From Buchnera aphidicola (Drepanosiphum platanoidis) (GTDB lineage: Bacteria > Pseudomonadota > Gammaproteobacteria > Enterobacterales > Enterobacteriaceae), in contig NZ_OZ026537.1 in NCBI RefSeq assembly GCF_964020165.1, positions 124,001 to 188,000 of the forward strand: a stretch of 64,000 nucleotides of DNA, read 5' to 3'. Below, one piece after another: positions 49,400-59,857 of the stretch. The notes beneath the pieces are model-generated. The model was given only the letters and a program-made list of their open reading frames with translations, did no database searches and had not been told where the DNA came from. A program made the position numbers and the translations under genes. Position 1 is the stretch's first letter. Every line of letters begins with the position of its first letter.

Positions 49400-50650
49400 A
49401 TGATTCAAAAGTATAATAAAAATTCTTATTTAAATTGTTCTTTTTGTAAAAAAAAACAATCTGAAGTAAAAAAAATAATTGCTGGAAATTCCGCTCATAT
49501 TTGTGATGAATGTGTAGATCTATGCTATAAAATTTTAAATAAAAAAGAAAAAAAAATAATTTTTTATAAATCAAAAAAATTAATAATACCCGCAAAAATT
49601 AAAAAAAAATTAGATAATTATATTATAAGTCAAAAATATTCAAAAAAAATTTTATCTGTTGCAGTTTATAATCATTATAAAAAAATTTATTTTGAAAAAA
49701 AAATAAAAAAAAAAATAGAATTAGGAAAAAGTAATATTTTATTAATTGGTCCAACTGGAAGCGGAAAAACTTTATTAGCCGAAACTTTAGCAAAAATTTT
49801 AAATGTTCCTTTTTCAATTTCTGATGCTACTACATTAACTGAATCTGGTTATGTAGGAGAAGATGTAGAAAACATTTTACAAAAATTATTACATAAATGT
49901 AATTATAATATTGATCAAGCTCAACATGGGATTGTTTATATAGATGAAATCGATAAAATAGCAAAAAAATCTAATAATATATCTATTACTCGTGATGTAT
50001 CTGGAGAAGGAGTACAACAATCTTTATTAAAATTAATAGAAGGAACAATTGCTTCAGTTCCTTTAAAAGGGGGAAGAAAACACCCACAACAAGAATTTTT
50101 AAAACTAGATACTTCTAAAATTTTATTTATTTGTGGTGGAACTTTTAAAGGATTAAAAAAAATTATTATAGATAGAATAAAAAAAAAATCTTCTATTGGA
50201 TTTCAAGCTGAAATTAAAGAAAATAAAAAAAAAAATAAATTTAAAAAAAATTTATTAAAAAAAATTGAAACAGAAGATTTAATTAAATTCGGTTTAATTC
50301 CAGAATTTATCGGTAGACTTCCAATTATTTCTACTTTAAAAAATTTAAATAAAAAAGCATTAATAAAAGTTTTATGTAAACCTAAAAATGCTCTAATTAA
50401 ACAATATAAGACTTTATTTAAATTAGAAGGAGTTAAATTAAAATTTGATAAAAAATCTATAAAAAAAATTGCAGAAAAAGCTTTAAAAAAAAAATCTGGA
50501 GCAAGAGGATTAAGATCAATTTTAGAAAAAATTTTATTAAATATCATGTACAAACTTCCATCAATGAGAAATGTAGAAAAAATATATATTAATAAAGATG
50601 TTGTAAACAGAAAAAAAAATCCAATTTTAAAATTTAAAAATAAATATTAA
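49400..50650 (+). CDS. clpX: ATP-dependent Clp protease ATP-binding subunit ClpX
   Basis: AAA+ unfoldase feeding ClpP. 416 aa against 424 in E. coli. The N-terminal zinc-binding domain is CSFCKKKQ...CDECVDLC. Walker [16 protein letters not shown], Walker [11 protein letters not shown], the pore loop GYVGEDVE and the sensor-2 region [10 protein letters not shown] are intact. The IGF loop for ClpP docking appears as IGFQAEI. Shine-Dalgarno AAGG lies upstream. Confidence 0.98.
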   Translation: MIQKYNKNSYLNCSFCKKKQSEVKKIIAGNSAHICDECVDLCYKILNKKEKKIIFYKSKKLIIPAKIKKKLDNYIISQKYSKKILSVAVYNHYKKIYFEKKIKKKIELGKSNILLIGPTGSGKTLLAETLAKILNVPFSISDATTLTESGYVGEDVENILQKLLHKCNYNIDQAQHGIVYIDEIDKIAKKSNNISITRDVSGEGVQQSLLKLIEGTIASVPLKGGRKHPQQEFLKLDTSKILFICGGTFKGLKKIIIDRIKKKSSIGFQAEIKENKKKNKFKKNLLKKIETEDLIKFGLIPEFIGRLPIISTLKNLNKKALIKVLCKPKNALIKQYKTLFKLEGVKLKFDKKSIKKIAEKALKKKSGARGLRSILEKILLNIMYKLPSMRNVEKIYINKDVVNRKKNPILKFKNKY

Positions 50651-50739
50651 AAAATAGAACAATTAAAAATTTTTTCGTGTTTAAAAAATATTTTAATATA
50701 TTTAAATATTTTTTAAAAAAATTAAAAAGAGAAGATTAC

Positions 50740-53076
50740 ATGAAAATAAAAAATTCTAAAAAAATAAAAATTCCAATTTTACCATTAAAAGAGATTATAA
50801 TTTATCCTAATATGATTATGCCATTATTTATTGGAAAAAAAAAATCAATAAAATGTGTTAAATCATCTATGAAAAAAAATAAAAAAATTTTTTTAGTTAC
50901 TGAAAAAATATCTTCTATTAAAAAAAAAAAAAAATATTTTTCTGTAGGAACTTTTTCAAACATATTACAAATGTTAAAACTTCCTGATGGAACTCTTAAA
51001 ATTCTTATAGAAGGATTGCAAAGAGCATCTTTAATATCTATAAAAAAAAATAATAAATATTTATTTGGAAAAATTAAATTAATTAAAACTAAATCAAATG
51101 AAAAAAATAAAAAACAAAAAATATTAATTCGGACTTTAATTTCACAATTTCAAACTTATATTTCTTATAATAAAAAAATTCCTGTAGAAATTTTATCTTC
51201 TGTTAAAAATATTAAAAATCATGAAAAAATTGTTGATACAATAACTATACATATGCCTTTAAAAATAAAATATAAAAAATTTATACTCAAAAATAAAAAT
51301 ATTATTAAAAGAATCAAAAAATTAATGATTCAAATTGAATCAGAAATTAAATTATTAAAAATAGAAAAAAATATTAGAAAAAAAATTAAAAATAAAATTG
51401 AAAATAGCCAAAAAGAATATTATTTAAATGAACAAATTAAAGAACTAAAAAAAGAATTAAATAAAATAAAAAAAAAAAGTTCAAAAAAATTTATTAAAAA
51501 TAATAAAATAAAATCATTGCAAGCTCCTAAAAATATAAAAAAAAAAATTCAATTAGAAATTGAAAAATTAAAAATTATAAATTCTCAATCTTCAGAATAT
51601 TATGTTATTAAAAACTATATTGAATGGATGATAAAAGTTCCTTGGAATAAAAAAAGTAAAATTGAAAAAAATATTTTAAAAGCAAAAAAAATATTGAATT
51701 ATGATCATTATGGAATTAATGATATTAAAGAAAGAATTTTAGAATATTTATCGGTCCAAAATAGATCAAAAAAAACAATTAAAGGCCCAATCCTTTGTTT
51801 AATTGGACCCCCAGGAGTAGGAAAAACTTCTTTAGGAAAATCAATAGCTAAAGCTACTGGCCGAAAATATATTAAATTTTCATTAGGTGGAATTAAAGAC
51901 GAATCTGAAATTAGAGGTCATAGAAGAACATATATTGGTTCAATGCCAGGAACATTAATGCAAAAAATTATAAAATCTAAAGTAAAAAATCCATTAATTT
52001 TACTTGATGAAATTGATAAAATGTCTTATGAAATTGGATCTAATGCATCTTCTGCATTATTAGAAGTCTTAGATCCTGAACAAAATTATTCTTTTAATGA
52101 TCATTATTTAGAAATAGATTACGATCTTTCTGATATTATGTTTATTGCAACAGCAAATTCTAACAATATTCCTATTCCATTACTAGATAGAATGGAAATT
52201 ATTGAACTAAACGGATACACAGAAGAAGAAAAATTAAAAATTTCTCAAAATTATTTAATACCAAAAAAAATAAAAGAAAATGCATTAAAAAAATATGAAT
52301 TAAAAATTTCAAAAAAATCAATAATGAAAATAATAAATAATTATACTAAAGAATCTGGAGTCAGATCTTTAGAAAAAGAAATTTCTAAAATATGCAGAAA
52401 AGTAGTTAAAATTTTATCTATTAAAAAAAAAATAAAAAAAATAAGTGTAAATACTAAAAATTTAAAAAAATATTTAGGAATTTCAAAATATTATTATAAT
52501 GAAAAAGACGATAAAAATTATATTGGACAAGTAAATGGATTAGCATGGACTGGAACAGGAGGAGATTTATTAACAATAGAGTCAATATGTATAAAAGGAA
52601 CAGGAGAACTTAAAAATACTGGATATCTTGGGAAAATAATGAAAGAATCAATTTTAGCTGCTATAACATTAATTAGATCTAAAGCAAAAATTTTAAAAAT
52701 ACCGAAAGATTTTTATAAAAATAATGATATACATATTCATGTTCCTGAAGGAGCAACACCAAAAGACGGTCCAAGTGCAGGTATTTCAGTTTGCATCTCA
52801 ATAATTTCTTCATTAACTAAAATACCAGTAAAATCTAAAATTGCGATGACAGGTGAAATTACTTTATGTGGTAAAATTTTACAAATTGGAGGATTAAAAG
52901 AAAAACTTTTAGCAGCAAGAAGAAGTGGTATAAAAGAAGTTTTGATACCCTTTAAAAATAAAAAAGAACTTTTAGAAATTCCAAAAAATATTACTAAAAA
53001 ATTAATTATACATCCTATAAAAAATTTAGATGATGCATTAAAATTATCATTAAAAAAGATCTATAAAAAAAAATAA
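50740..53076 (+). CDS. lon: Lon protease
   Basis: ATP-dependent serine protease for misfolded proteins. 778 aa from this ATG against 784 in E. coli. I prefer ATG 50740, with a purine-rich AAAGAGAAG just upstream, over an in-frame GTG at 50677, because IPILPLKEIIIYPNMIMPLFIG matches the E. coli N-terminus directly after it. Walker A GPPGVGKTSLGKSIA, Walker B LILLDEIDKM and the catalytic Ser in PKDGPSAGISV, plus the Lys in KEKLLAARRSGIK region, are intact. A terminator follows. Confidence 0.97.
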   Translation: MKIKNSKKIKIPILPLKEIIIYPNMIMPLFIGKKKSIKCVKSSMKKNKKIFLVTEKISSIKKKKKYFSVGTFSNILQMLKLPDGTLKILIEGLQRASLISIKKNNKYLFGKIKLIKTKSNEKNKKQKILIRTLISQFQTYISYNKKIPVEILSSVKNIKNHEKIVDTITIHMPLKIKYKKFILKNKNIIKRIKKLMIQIESEIKLLKIEKNIRKKIKNKIENSQKEYYLNEQIKELKKELNKIKKKSSKKFIKNNKIKSLQAPKNIKKKIQLEIEKLKIINSQSSEYYVIKNYIEWMIKVPWNKKSKIEKNILKAKKILNYDHYGINDIKERILEYLSVQNRSKKTIKGPILCLIGPPGVGKTSLGKSIAKATGRKYIKFSLGGIKDESEIRGHRRTYIGSMPGTLMQKIIKSKVKNPLILLDEIDKMSYEIGSNASSALLEVLDPEQNYSFNDHYLEIDYDLSDIMFIATANSNNIPIPLLDRMEIIELNGYTEEEKLKISQNYLIPKKIKENALKKYELKISKKSIMKIINNYTKESGVRSLEKEISKICRKVVKILSIKKKIKKISVNTKNLKKYLGISKYYYNEKDDKNYIGQVNGLAWTGTGGDLLTIESICIKGTGELKNTGYLGKIMKESILAAITLIRSKAKILKIPKDFYKNNDIHIHVPEGATPKDGPSAGISVCISIISSLTKIPVKSKIAMTGEITLCGKILQIGGLKEKLLAARRSGIKEVLIPFKNKKELLEIPKNITKKLIIHPIKNLDDALKLSLKKIYKKK

Positions 53077-53086
53077 TAAATTTACA

Positions 53087-53133
53087 AATATTAAAATATT
53101 TTTATTAATTTTAATATTATTACTTTTTTTTTT
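53087..53133 (+). terminator. Intrinsic terminator downstream of lon
   Basis: A perfect 11-bp inverted repeat (53087-53097 with 53108-53118), 10-base loop, followed five bases later by ten consecutive T residues (53124-53133). It is correctly placed ten bases after the lon stop. The stem is A/T only, so its stability is modest. Confidence 0.6.
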
Positions 53134-54844
53134 AAACAAATTATTTTATTATTAATTATTAATTCAAATATTATTTAAAAATAAATAGAATATTAATTAA
53201 ATTAATAATTAATATTTTTATTTTTCAACTAAAATATTAAAAAAAAATAATAACTAAAATGTATAAAAATGTAAATATTTATTTATATTATTAATATTTT
53301 AAAAAATTTTAAAATCTATAAATTTTAATAAAAAAATTTTAAAAAATACTTTATAATATAAAAATAACTATAAAATATTAAAAATAAAAATTATTAGAAA
53401 TTTAAAAAATTATAATTATTTTTTTATAATATGAATATTTTTAATTTATAATTACTTAAGAATTTTAAAATATAATATTTAAAAAGTAAAATTTAAAAAA
53501 TAAAAAAATTTATTTACAGATAAAATTATTTTTTATACTTTATAATAATTTTTACAATAATAAAAATTTTTTTGTTTTATATTTATATTGAACATTCTTA
53601 AAAAATATTTATAAAAAAATATTTTATAAAAATTTAAAAAAATAAAAAAAATTAAAATTTTTAATAAATAAAAAAATAAATTTTGATTTAATTCAAACAA
53701 ATTAATAAATAAAAAAAATATATTCTAAAAAAATTTTAAATTATAAGTACACATAAATCAGTTAAATATGTTTTTATTAAAATAAATATATACAATAAAA
53801 TATATTTTAATAAATTTTAAAAAAATAAAATAAAAATCATTTTAAACAAAAATAAAATTAATATATATAAAAAAAAATTAATAAAAAACTTATATAAAAA
53901 TAAAGAATTAAAATTTTATTGAAAAAAATAATCTCAAAAAAATTAATAAAAATTAAAAAAATATTTAATATTATATCCTAAAAAAAAAATTACACATATT
54001 AATAAAACAAATTTTATTCAATTAAAAAAAAATTTTAAAAATTAAAAAAAATTTTAAAAATTAAAAATTTATATATATCTATAAAATTAATTCTGAAAAT
54101 TATTTAAAAATTTAAAAATAAAACTATAAATAAAATTTTATAACATTATATATTTAATTAATATTATTTATGTGTGTGAAATTATTTATAATAAAATATT
54201 AAAAAAATTTAATTTATTTAAAAATAAAAAAAATAATATTAAATTTAAAAATTATTTTAAAAAAATTATTAAAAGTATTCATAAAAAAAAATTAAAAAAC
54301 GCTGTAAATAAATTAAATAATAAAAAATATAATTTTAAAAAATAAAAATTTTAATATTAATTTTAGCTCTAAAAAAAAATAAAATTTAAAAATATTTTAT
54401 TTAAAAATATTGAATTTTTAAATTTTATTTTTTATATTCTAATCAAATAAATTCTTATAATTTCCGTTATTGATAACAAATATCAATAATGTTTTATAAT
54501 TAAAAAAAAAAAAAATATATGAAAATATTTTTTTTAAAAAATAATAAATTTATATTATATTCTAAATATAAAGTTATATTCTTATTAAAAAAACTATGTA
54601 ATTTTTATATTTATAACATTGAAAAAATAAAATTATTTATTAAAATATAAAAATTATTTAACTTTAAAAAATAAAATTTTAATTATAAAAACATGTAATA
54701 TATAATTATTAAAAAAATAAAAAAATTGTAATATATTAAATATATTATAATTATATAAAAACATTAAATTCTCAATTTTATACAATATTTAAAAATATTG
54801 TTACATTAAATAAAAATATTTAAATTTATTTTTAAGGTTGTTAT
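53134..54844. other. 1.7 kb gene-poor stretch between lon and mdlA
   Basis: The longest non-coding stretch in the window, almost pure A and T. In enterobacteria hupB and ppiD follow lon, and I recall ppiD before mdlA in Buchnera; no PpiD or HU motif survives convincingly. A 71-codon stop-free frame without an ATG lies at 54130-54342 (forward), ending KKLKNAVNKLNNKKYNFKK. This may be a gene relic or chance. A hairpin at 54465-54491 is described separately. The mdlA promoter and Shine-Dalgarno (AAGG at 54834-54837) lie at the right end. Confidence 0.5.
54465..54495 (+). terminator. Hairpin with T-run in the lon-mdlA spacer
   Basis: CGTTATTGATA pairs with TATCAATAATG around a 5-base loop (ACAAA): a nine-bp perfect stem plus one G-U and one C-G pair, followed by TTTT. 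It resembles a forward-strand Rho-independent terminator about 120 bases after the end of the 71-codon relic frame. It is the most structured element of the stretch. It could equally be an operator-like dyad. Confidence 0.5.
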
Positions 54845-56599
54845 GTGCAACTATTTAATTATTTAAAATGGCACTTAATTAAAAAATGGAAAAATTATTT
54901 AGGAACATTAATATTATTAATCATGGTCTCTATATTTCAACTATTACCCCCAAAAATAGTAGGTGTATTAGTTGATTTTATAATGAAGGATCGAGTAGAT
55001 ATAAAATTTGTTTTACCTTGGATTATTGTTATTATTACCACTGCTATATTTATTTATTTCTTAAGATGTGGATGGAGATATTTATTATTTTCAGCTTCAT
55101 ACAAACTTTCAGTTTATTTAAGAGTACAATTTTATAAAGCTATTATTAAAAAAAATTTAAATTTTTATATTAAAAATAAAACCGGCGATTTAATTACAAG
55201 AGTAAATAATGATATTGAAAGAATAGTATTTGCTGCTGGAGAGGGTGTTTTAACTTTAATTGACTCTTTTGTAATGAGTATTTTCACGACAATTGCAATG
55301 TGCCAAGAAGTAGGATGGAAATTAACATTTTTTTCTATGATTCCTATGCCTTTTATGGTAATTATTATTAAAAAATATGGAAAATTTTTACATCAAACAT
55401 TTTATGAATCTCAAAGAGTTTTATCATTATTAAACAATAAAACACAAGATATTATAAATAATATAAAAATGATTAAAACATTTGGCTTAGAAAATAAACA
55501 ATTAAATAAATTCTTTGAAGTAGCAAAACTTTCTAGCAAATCGAATATAGAAGTCACTAAAATAGATTCAAAATTTGACCCTGTAATATATTCTTCTATA
55601 GCAGTTTCTAACTTTTTAGCAATTTCAGGTGGAGGATATTTAGTATGGAATCAAATTATTACATTAGGAAAACTTACTAGCTTTATTATGTATTTAAGTT
55701 TAATGGTATGGCCTATGTTAGCCTTAGCTTGGATGTTTAATATTGTTGAAAGAGGTACCGCAGCTTGGAAAAGAATACAAAAAGTTATGAATTCAAAATA
55801 TAAAAATAAAAAACATATAAAAATAAAAAAAAACTCAAAAATTAAAAAATTTTATTCTAAAAATAATAACATTAATATTAAAATTAAAAAGTTTTCATAT
55901 TTAAAAAAAACTAATGTAATATTAAAAAATATATTTTTTAAAATACCTCTTAAACAAAAAATAGGAATTTGTGGACCCACTGGTTCAGGTAAAAGCACTC
56001 TTTTATCTTTAATACAGAAAAATTTAGATGTTTGTTACGGAGAGATTTTTTATAAAGGAAAAACATTTAAAGAAATATCACAAAAATATTGGAAAAAAAA
56101 AATTTCTGTAGTGAATCAAAAATCTTTTTTATTTTCAGATACTATTTACAATAATATTTCTTTAGGAAAAAAAAAAACTTGCTTAAAAGAAGTAATAAAA
56201 TTTTCAAAGTTAGCAAAAATTCATGAAGAAATTATAAAATTTCCGTCTTCATACAATACTAAAATTGGAGAACATGGAATTTTACTTTCAGGAGGGCAAA
56301 AACAAAGAATATCTATTGCTAGAGCCTTAATTTCTCAATCAAAAATATTAATTCTTGATGATTCCTTATCTGCTCTAGATGCTAATACAGAAAAATCTAT
56401 ACTTAAAAATTTAAATTTTTTAAGAAAAAAATATAAAATTACATTAATAATTTGTTCACATAAATTATCTTCTATTAGTGATTCAAATAAAATTATTATT
56501 TTAAAAAATGGAAAAATTGAAGATAAAGGCACACACAAAGAACTAATGAAAAAAAAAAATTGGTATAATAATACTTACAAATATCAAAATTTTAGGTAA
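54845..56599 (+). CDS. mdlA: ABC transporter ATP-binding/permease subunit MdlA
   Basis: Half-transporter of the multidrug resistance-like family; substrate unknown. 584 aa. Six N-terminal membrane helices, with HRTGD-type NKTGDLITRVNNDIERIVFAAGEGVL and WPMLALAWMFNIVERG matching E. coli MdlA. The nucleotide-binding domain has Walker A GPTGSGKS, signature LSGGQKQRIS, Walker B ILILDDSLSALDA and switch His CSHKLSS. The start is GTG 54845 with AAGG seven bases upstream; the ATG two bases earlier is out of frame and closes quickly. The Walker B catalytic position is D (DD), as in E. coli. Confidence 0.95.
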   Translation: MQLFNYLKWHLIKKWKNYLGTLILLIMVSIFQLLPPKIVGVLVDFIMKDRVDIKFVLPWIIVIITTAIFIYFLRCGWRYLLFSASYKLSVYLRVQFYKAIIKKNLNFYIKNKTGDLITRVNNDIERIVFAAGEGVLTLIDSFVMSIFTTIAMCQEVGWKLTFFSMIPMPFMVIIIKKYGKFLHQTFYESQRVLSLLNNKTQDIINNIKMIKTFGLENKQLNKFFEVAKLSSKSNIEVTKIDSKFDPVIYSSIAVSNFLAISGGGYLVWNQIITLGKLTSFIMYLSLMVWPMLALAWMFNIVERGTAAWKRIQKVMNSKYKNKKHIKIKKNSKIKKFYSKNNNINIKIKKFSYLKKTNVILKNIFFKIPLKQKIGICGPTGSGKSTLLSLIQKNLDVCYGEIFYKGKTFKEISQKYWKKKISVVNQKSFLFSDTIYNNISLGKKKTCLKEVIKFSKLAKIHEEIIKFPSSYNTKIGEHGILLSGGQKQRISIARALISQSKILILDDSLSALDANTEKSILKNLNFLRKKYKITLIICSHKLSSISDSNKIIILKNGKIEDKGTHKELMKKKNWYNNTYKYQNFR

Positions 56600-56632
56600 A
56601 TTATAAAAAAATTAAAAATACAGGAAATTTAA

Positions 56633-58369
56633 ATGAAATCTTCTATGAATTACTGGTTAATTATTAACAGATTGATTTATCATGGATTATATTATAAAAA
56701 ATCTCTTTTGTTAGGAGTAAGTTTATTACTTACTGCCGCTTTAGCAGAAGTTCTATCTCCTATATTAATTAGTAATTTCATAAAAAATGTATTAGAAAAA
56801 CATTATTTTTCCTTGTTTCTTATTATTATATATATAATATTGTTTATATTTCTACAATTTTCTGCAGTTACATTATACTATTTACAAAATATAACTTTTA
56901 ATACAGTTTCTATTAAAATAACTCAAAAACTTAGACGAAAATTAATGAAGTCTACATTAGAATTACCAATGAATGTTTTTGATAACAAATCTGCTGGAAA
57001 AATATCATCTAAGATTATAAACGACACAGAATCTGTTAGAGATTTATATGATTCTGTTTTTAGTTCCTTAGTTAATAGTTTTGTCTTAGTGAGTACTGTA
57101 TTAATTGCAATGTTTTCATTAGAATGGCATATGGCATTAGCTTCTATATTATTGTTACCTGTAGTAACTATAGTTATTTTTGTATATAAAAAATATAGTG
57201 TTCCTATTATAAAAAAAATAAGACATTATATTTCAAAAACATATCATGAATTTAATGAAATAATAAATGGGTTTTTAGTCATTCAACAATTTAGACAACA
57301 AAAAAAATATTCAAATAGAATAAAAAAAGTATGTACTTCTTATTACGATGAAAAAATAAAATCTATGAAATTAGAAGGATATTTATTACGCCCTTTATTA
57401 AGTTTATTATCTTCTTTAGTACTTTGCCAACTTATAGTTTTATGTACTACACATTATGTAAAAATTTTTCAACCAGGAATTTTATATGCTTTTATTAGCT
57501 ATATTAATAGATTAAATGAACCATTAATATCAGTTGCTAGTCAACAACCTTTATTACAAAAAGCAATTGTAGCTGGAGAAAGAATATTTAAAATATTAGA
57601 CAAAGAAAAACAAAAATATGGAAATATAAAAAAAAATATCAAAAATAGTGAAATAAAAATAAAAAATTTAAACTTTAAATATAAAAACACAAAAAAAAAT
57701 ATTTTAAAAAATATTAACATTAAAATAAAAAAAAATAGTTTTGTTTCTTTTGTAGGACATACTGGGAGTGGGAAAAGTACATTAGTAAGTTTATTAATGA
57801 GATATTATGAGCCTACAAAAGGAAGTATTAAAATAGGTCCATATAAAATATCAAAATTTTCGAAAAAAAAATTTAGAAAATTAATATCTTTAGTTCAGCA
57901 AGAACCAACAATTCTTTCAGGAACAATTTTAGAAAATATTGATTTAGGTAGGAAATTTTCACAAAAAAAAATATTAAAATGCATTAATCTAAAAGAATTT
58001 AAAAATTTTATAAAAAATATGAAAAAAGGAATTTATACAAATTTAGGAGAATCTGGAAATAATTTATCTTCCGGACAAAAACAATTAATTTCAATAGCAA
58101 GAGCGTTAATTTTAAAACCAAAAATATTAATATTAGATGAAGCTACATCTAACATTGACTCTGAAACTGAAAAAATTATTCAAAAAACTTTATTAAAATT
58201 AAAAAAAAAAACAACATTAATAATTATTGCGCATAGATTATCAACAATTGTAAATTCTGATGAAATATTTTTTTTAGAAAATGGAATAATTGCTGAAAGG
58301 GGAACTCATAAAAACTTAATGAAATTAAAATCAAAATATTATAAAATGTATAATGCTCAAAATAATTAA
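56633..58369 (+). CDS. mdlB: ABC transporter ATP-binding/permease subunit MdlB
   Basis: Partner half-transporter of MdlA. 578 aa. Six hydrophobic helices in the first 310 residues. Walker A GHTGSGKS, signature LSSGQKQLIS (LSSGQ rather than LSGGQ), Walker B ILILDEATSNIDS with the catalytic Glu, and switch His IIAHRLST. AGGAA precedes the ATG. It is 33 bases after mdlA. With MdlA (no catalytic Glu) and MdlB (with it), the pair fits an asymmetric heterodimeric exporter, which is inference. Confidence 0.96.
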   Translation: MKSSMNYWLIINRLIYHGLYYKKSLLLGVSLLLTAALAEVLSPILISNFIKNVLEKHYFSLFLIIIYIILFIFLQFSAVTLYYLQNITFNTVSIKITQKLRRKLMKSTLELPMNVFDNKSAGKISSKIINDTESVRDLYDSVFSSLVNSFVLVSTVLIAMFSLEWHMALASILLLPVVTIVIFVYKKYSVPIIKKIRHYISKTYHEFNEIINGFLVIQQFRQQKKYSNRIKKVCTSYYDEKIKSMKLEGYLLRPLLSLLSSLVLCQLIVLCTTHYVKIFQPGILYAFISYINRLNEPLISVASQQPLLQKAIVAGERIFKILDKEKQKYGNIKKNIKNSEIKIKNLNFKYKNTKKNILKNINIKIKKNSFVSFVGHTGSGKSTLVSLLMRYYEPTKGSIKIGPYKISKFSKKKFRKLISLVQQEPTILSGTILENIDLGRKFSQKKILKCINLKEFKNFIKNMKKGIYTNLGESGNNLSSGQKQLISIARALILKPKILILDEATSNIDSETEKIIQKTLLKLKKKTTLIIIAHRLSTIVNSDEIFFLENGIIAERGTHKNLMKLKSKYYKMYNAQNN

Positions 58370-58406
58370 GAATTAAAAATTTTTTAGTTTTTTAAAAAAA
58401 TTTTTA

Positions 58407-58508
58407 GTTCACAGCATATTTAAATGCCTGTATTATTTTGAATAAAGTTGCTTCCTTCCGGACCTGACTTTAGTATTTCAAAATTACAGCTTTTAAATAT
58501 ACTGGAAC
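58407..58508 (-). ncRNA. ffs: 4.5S RNA of the signal recognition particle
   Basis: The reverse strand carries the invariant SRP domain IV core GTCAGGTCCGGAAGGAAGCA with its GGAA tetraloop. The flanks pair: GTTCCAGTATATTTAA at the 5' end with TTAAATATGCTGTGAAC at the 3' end, through one bulge. The folded element is about 102 nt (E. coli 114). It binds Ffh. Position between mdlB and dnaX agrees with the E. coli neighbourhood. A T-rich stretch follows on the reverse strand. Confidence 0.93.
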
Positions 58509-58667
58509 AATTTATATAATATTATATAAAAAAAAAAAATACAAGAAATTATTAAAATTATTTAATGTAATTTTATAAATTTAAAAATTTTTAAAAAATA
58601 AAATAAAATGCTATATGAATATAAATGTGTTAACATAACAAATTAATTTAATAAAAAATATTAAAAT

Positions 58668-59801
58668 ATGAATTATAAAAATTTTTCTAATAAATGGAGA
58701 CCTAAAGATTTTAAAGAAATTATTGGTCAAAAATATATTATTCAAGCTATTTCTAATAGTTTAATTTTAAACAGAATACATCAAGTATGGTTATTTCATG
58801 GAACAAGAGGTATTGGAAAAACTACTATTGCAAGAATTTTAGCAAAATGTTTAAATTGTAAAAAAAAAATTACATATCAACCCTGTCATGTTTGTTCTTC
58901 ATGTAAAGAAATATCTAAAAATTCTAGTCCAGACTTAATAGAAATTGATGCAGCATCAAAAAATAAAGTAGAAGATATAAGAGAAATATTAGAAAATGTA
59001 AAATATTTTCCAATGAAAGAAAGATTTAAAATATATTTAATAGATGAAATACATATGTTATCTAAACATAGTTTTAATGCTTTATTAAAAACTCTGGAAG
59101 AACCACCAAAATATGTAAAATTTATATTAGCCACTACAGAAATACAAAAAATACCTGAAACAATTATTAGTAGATGTATGGTATTTAAATTATTAGAATT
59201 ATCTGAAAAAAATATAAAAAATAGACTTTCATACATTCTAAAAAAAGAAAAAATAAAATTTGAAAATAATTCATTAGATTTAATTTCAGAATTTTCTTCT
59301 GGAAGCGTAAGAGATGCAATTAGTATCACTGAACAATCTATAGATTTATGCAAAGAAAATATAACACTAAAAAACATTCAAAAAATGTTGGGGGTATTAG
59401 AAAATAAAAAAATTTTTCTATTATTTAAAAATTTATTAAAAAAAAATTCTAAAAAATGTATTAACTTAATTAATAAATTTTATTTTTTAGGAATAGATCC
59501 AGAAAAAATATTAATAGAAATTATGAAATTATTTTATCATTTATATTTATTAAAATCTATCTCATGTAAATTAAAAAATAATTTTTATAATAAAAATCAA
59601 AATATAATTTTAAAAAAAATTTCTAAAAATATTGACTATAAAGATATTAAAAAATATTATATTAACTTTTTAAAAGGAAGAAAAAATATTATATATTCTC
59701 CTTCTAAAAAAATTGGATTAGAAATTACTATTTTATATACATTTCAAATAAAAACACACTATAATTTAAAAATTATTAACAATATATTTAAAAAAATTTA
59801 A
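58668..59801 (+). CDS. dnaX: DNA polymerase III subunit gamma/tau (short, gamma-like)
   Basis: Clamp-loader ATPase. 377 aa, against 643 for E. coli tau and 431 for gamma. Domains I-III only: Walker A HGTRGIGKTTIARIL, zinc module CNC...CHVCSSC, Walker B LIDEIHMLS, sensor ATTEIQKIP and SRC motif TIISRCMVFKL. The tau-specific domains IV-V (DnaB- and alpha-binding) are absent, so no tau form or A-AAA-AAG frameshift is expected. Works with HolA at 27.2 kb. Confidence 0.96.
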   Translation: MNYKNFSNKWRPKDFKEIIGQKYIIQAISNSLILNRIHQVWLFHGTRGIGKTTIARILAKCLNCKKKITYQPCHVCSSCKEISKNSSPDLIEIDAASKNKVEDIREILENVKYFPMKERFKIYLIDEIHMLSKHSFNALLKTLEEPPKYVKFILATTEIQKIPETIISRCMVFKLLELSEKNIKNRLSYILKKEKIKFENNSLDLISEFSSGSVRDAISITEQSIDLCKENITLKNIQKMLGVLENKKIFLLFKNLLKKNSKKCINLINKFYFLGIDPEKILIEIMKLFYHLYLLKSISCKLKNNFYNKNQNIILKKISKNIDYKDIKKYYINFLKGRKNIIYSPSKKIGLEITILYTFQIKTHYNLKIINNIFKKI

Positions 59802-59857
59802 AAAAATATAATGTTAAAAAATTTTTGTATAACATATTTTACTTAAGAAAAAAAATT

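Noticed and set aside
50677-50739. GTG-initiated extension of lon
   Set aside because: The extra 21 residues are not Lon-like; ATG 50740 has a purine-rich upstream region and matches the family start.
54247-54345. Possible hupB tail (LKNAVN resembling the HU C-terminus LKDAVN) in the lon-mdlA spacer
   Set aside because: Similarity is limited to about six to eight residues; the preceding residues do not align with HU without forcing gaps, so no gene name is given.
58886-59377. 163-codon reverse-strand open frame inside dnaX
   Set aside because: Antisense to conserved Walker and zinc-binding segments of dnaX, with no recognisable family; long antisense frames are expected where A-rich codons dominate the sense strand.
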